Shown piece by piece: positions 61,893-64,000 of a stretch of 64,000 nucleotides of DNA (position 1 is the first letter of the stretch; every line of letters starts with the position of its first letter). The notes below the pieces were generated by a model. The model was not told where the DNA came from, did no database searches, and saw only the letters and a program-made list of their open reading frames with translations. Made by a program: the position numbers and the translations under genes. This stretch comes from Persicobacter diffluens (GTDB taxonomy: Bacteria; Bacteroidota; Bacteroidia; Cytophagales; Cyclobacteriaceae): NCBI RefSeq assembly GCF_036244895.1, contig NZ_BQKE01000002.1:1302001-1366000 (forward strand), given 5' to 3'.

Positions 61893-64000
61893 ATGAAGAA
61901 AATGAGATTATTAAATACAGGGTTTTATTTGTTAATCCTTGTGGTCTTCGGAGCTTTTAAACCGGCCTCTGATTCCGTGCTGGATTATGTCGATCCGATG
62001 ATAGGAACCGATGGGATCGGCCATACTTTCCCGGGGGCTACCACCCCTTTTGGTATGGTGCAATTGAGTCCCTCCAATGATTTTAAATCCTGGAACTGGT
62101 GCAGTGGTTATCACTATTCTGATGAGGTACTGAAAGGTTTTGCCCATACTCATATTTCAGGCGCAGGGCTGGCCGCTCTGGGAGATATTCTGATGATGCC
62201 CATGACCGGGGAAGCCACCACCAATCCGGGCACGGAAGAAAATCCGGAAAGTGGCTATCGTTCCCGTTTTACCCATGATAAGGAGTCTGCTGCAGCAGGT
62301 TATTATCAGGTGGAATTGCTGGATTATGACATTAATGTGGAGTTAACCACCAGTCCGCGTGTGGGCTTTCACCGCTATACTTTCCAAAATGCGGGGACGG
62401 CTCATGTGGTTATTGACCCGACTCACCACATCATGGAAACCATTTTTGATACTGAAATTGAACAGCTTTCCTCTACAACCATTCGTGGTTTGAAAGAATC
62501 GGAAGGAGAAGGCGGACGCCGAAAAGTGTATTTCTATGCGGAATTTTCCAGGCCACTTTCAGCCTTGAAATTAAGCCGCGACGGACAATGGATTTCCGAT
62601 ACTAAAGCTAATGGGGAAGATATCAGAGCGGTTGCTTCTTTTAATGATCTGGAAGCAGGAGCGCAGCTTTCGGTGAAGGTGGCGATCTCCAATGTGAGTT
62701 ATGAAGGAGCAGAGGCTAACTTTATGGCGGAAGCTCAGGACCTACAATTCGATCAGGCATTGGCCGCAACGCAGGCATTATGGAAGAAGCAATTGGGTAG
62801 CATTGAGGTTGATGTTGTGGAAGAGGAGGACAAAACGGTATTCTTCACTGCCTTGTATCACGCTTTTATTTCTCCAAATATCATTAGTGATGTAACCGGA
62901 GAATATATAGTAGAGGGTAAAAAATATAAGACCGATATCCCGCAATACAGTAATTATTCTACCTGGGATACTTACCGTGCTTTGCATCCCTTGTTTACGA
63001 TTATTGAGCAGGAACGCTCTGCTGAAATGGTGAATTCTCTGTCTTCTCGTACCAGTGTTTCAAATGTGGTGCTTCCAAAGTGGGAGTGTCTGGGTTTTGA
63101 TAACGTCTGTATGATTGGTTACAATTCCGTTTCGCCCATGGCGGATGCCATTTTGAAAAACATCCCGGGCATTAATATTGAGGAGGCTTATGAAGCAATG
63201 AAAATGGCCGCAATGGATGAAGGCAAGCACAGCCCGAACTATGATGTAAACGGGATGCCGGACTATAAGAAGATTAACTTTGTCCCGGGAGAAATCGGGT
63301 GTTCAGTATCCAAAACGGTGGAGAATAACTATTTTGACTGGTGTCTGGCACAGGTAGCGAAGCAATTGGGCAAAGCGGAAGATGCCCGGCTTTTCGGGGA
63401 ACGGGCTTTGGGTTACCGCCATCTGTATGATGAAAATACGGGCTATTTGTTACCTAAAAAGAGTGATGGAATTTCCCAGCCTCAGAATCTGACCATCTGG
63501 GATGATATCATTAAAAACTACGTTTCTGGTAATATTTGGGGATATTCCACTTACGCCCCACATGATGTATCCGCTTTGATGGCCATGCATGGTGGTCCGG
63601 ATAAATTTGAGCAGTTTCTGGATATGATCTTTCAGGATACCACGGAAATTGTGGGCGAGCAACATGTAGACATTTCCGGCTTTATCGGAAAGTACGGACA
63701 TGGTGATGAGCCTTCTCACCACATGCCTTATTTGTACACCTATGCCGGAAAGCCATGGAAAACCCAGGAAATGGTGCATCAGGTGATGGAGGAGTTTTAT
63801 ACCGCTCAACCGGATGGTTTGATTAACAATGAGGATCTGGGGCAAATGTCAGCCTGGTACATTTTTTCCGCCATGGGATTCTATCCGGTATGTCCCGGAG
63901 ATTTACAGTATGTATTCGGCAGTCCGAAGTTGAAATCCGCGGAGCTTAAGTTGGAGAATGGCAAAACCTTCCGAATGAAGGCGAATAATATTGCTAAAAA
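61893..64000 (+). CDS. Second GH92 alpha-mannosidase (partial, runs off the window)
   Basis: About 702 codons are visible, open to the last base. Seen: signal peptide (LLILVVFGAFKPAS), DYVDPMIGTDGIGHTFPGAT, FAHTHISGAGLAALGDILMM, STWDTYRALHPLFTIIEQE, DISGFIGKYGHGDEPSHHMP with the candidate acid Glu, and NNEDLGQMSAWYIFSAMGFY. All family hallmarks are present, but the protein is clearly diverged from the first GH92, so the pair probably cleaves different alpha-mannosidic linkages. It begins 150 bp after the GH3 stop. The ATG at 61893 is chosen; an in-frame ATG 9 bp later is equally possible. Confidence 0.93.
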   Translation, partial: MKKMRLLNTGFYLLILVVFGAFKPASDSVLDYVDPMIGTDGIGHTFPGATTPFGMVQLSPSNDFKSWNWCSGYHYSDEVLKGFAHTHISGAGLAALGDILMMPMTGEATTNPGTEENPESGYRSRFTHDKESAAAGYYQVELLDYDINVELTTSPRVGFHRYTFQNAGTAHVVIDPTHHIMETIFDTEIEQLSSTTIRGLKESEGEGGRRKVYFYAEFSRPLSALKLSRDGQWISDTKANGEDIRAVASFNDLEAGAQLSVKVAISNVSYEGAEANFMAEAQDLQFDQALAATQALWKKQLGSIEVDVVEEEDKTVFFTALYHAFISPNIISDVTGEYIVEGKKYKTDIPQYSNYSTWDTYRALHPLFTIIEQERSAEMVNSLSSRTSVSNVVLPKWECLGFDNVCMIGYNSVSPMADAILKNIPGINIEEAYEAMKMAAMDEGKHSPNYDVNGMPDYKKINFVPGEIGCSVSKTVENNYFDWCLAQVAKQLGKAEDARLFGERALGYRHLYDENTGYLLPKKSDGISQPQNLTIWDDIIKNYVSGNIWGYSTYAPHDVSALMAMHGGPDKFEQFLDMIFQDTTEIVGEQHVDISGFIGKYGHGDEPSHHMPYLYTYAGKPWKTQEMVHQVMEEFYTAQPDGLINNEDLGQMSAWYIFSAMGFYPVCPGDLQYVFGSPKLKSAELKLENGKTFRMKANNIAK

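Overview
The window looks like a chromosome segment of a free-living, probably aquatic, Bacteroidota (Cytophagia/Cytophagales-like). The basis is three SusC/SusD pairs, many lipoproteins with a short LxxC lipobox, a protein ending in a type IX secretion sorting domain, a 7TM-DISM sensor, a Y_Y_Y regulator, an HmuY-like haemophore and almost no Shine-Dalgarno signals. The genus cannot be named from the sequence. There are no tRNA, rRNA, CRISPR or intact insertion-sequence genes.

Layout. 1-2172 is gene-poor and repeat-rich, with the tail of one CDS at the extreme left. 2173-3414 is an AGE-family epimerase lipoprotein. 3415-5466 is non-coding except for a decayed AAA+ ATPase pseudogene. 5467-7830 holds an unknown lipoprotein and a convergent Trm11/TrmG10-like RNA methyltransferase. 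9027-13634 (-) is a SusC/SusD pair. 14257-19578 (+) is a probable haem/tetrapyrrole acquisition operon: a CbiK/CbiX-like chelatase lipoprotein, a single ORF joining a NosR-like flavin/iron-sulfur membrane module to a TonB-dependent receptor, and an HmuY-like lipoprotein. 20143-25388 (-) has two membrane-bound sensor/regulators, a Y_Y_Y propeller-HTH protein and a 7TM-DISM protein whose output domain is an IS1595-type transposase zinc ribbon plus HTH. 26312-27727 (-) is a TlpA-like thioredoxin lipoprotein. 29268-33727 (-) is a second SusC/SusD pair.

35107-48050 (+) is the most unusual part. A ~2.18-kb unit is repeated three times. Each unit has a lipoprotein gene with a nearly identical first half and a strongly diverged FISUMP-like second half, followed by the start of a secreted adhesin-like gene. 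In units 1 and 2 the adhesin gene stops after 113 codons at the same residue; in unit 3 it continues to 2304 codons with PKD-like domains and a type IX sorting tail. This resembles an array of exchangeable variable cassettes feeding one full-length expression locus.

48654 to the end is a mannan/N-glycan-type utilisation locus. A divergent membrane-tethered SARP-like regulator faces a SusC, a SusD-like lipoprotein, a GH92 alpha-mannosidase, a GH3 glycosidase with a PA14 domain, and a second GH92 that runs off the window. SusC/SusD would import glycans trimmed by the secreted GH92/GH3 enzymes.

The intergenic space is colonised by two short non-coding repeat families. R1 (~160 bp) is an almost fully palindromic foldback element; R2 (~220 bp) has ends resembling CCGAATTATTCACCGC. 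They are repeatedly nested inside one another with short target duplications, which shows that both have been mobile. A 191-bp tandem triplication, a 280-bp direct duplication with strong hairpins and several terminators complete the picture. All functional calls rest on motif recognition by eye; no database search was possible.
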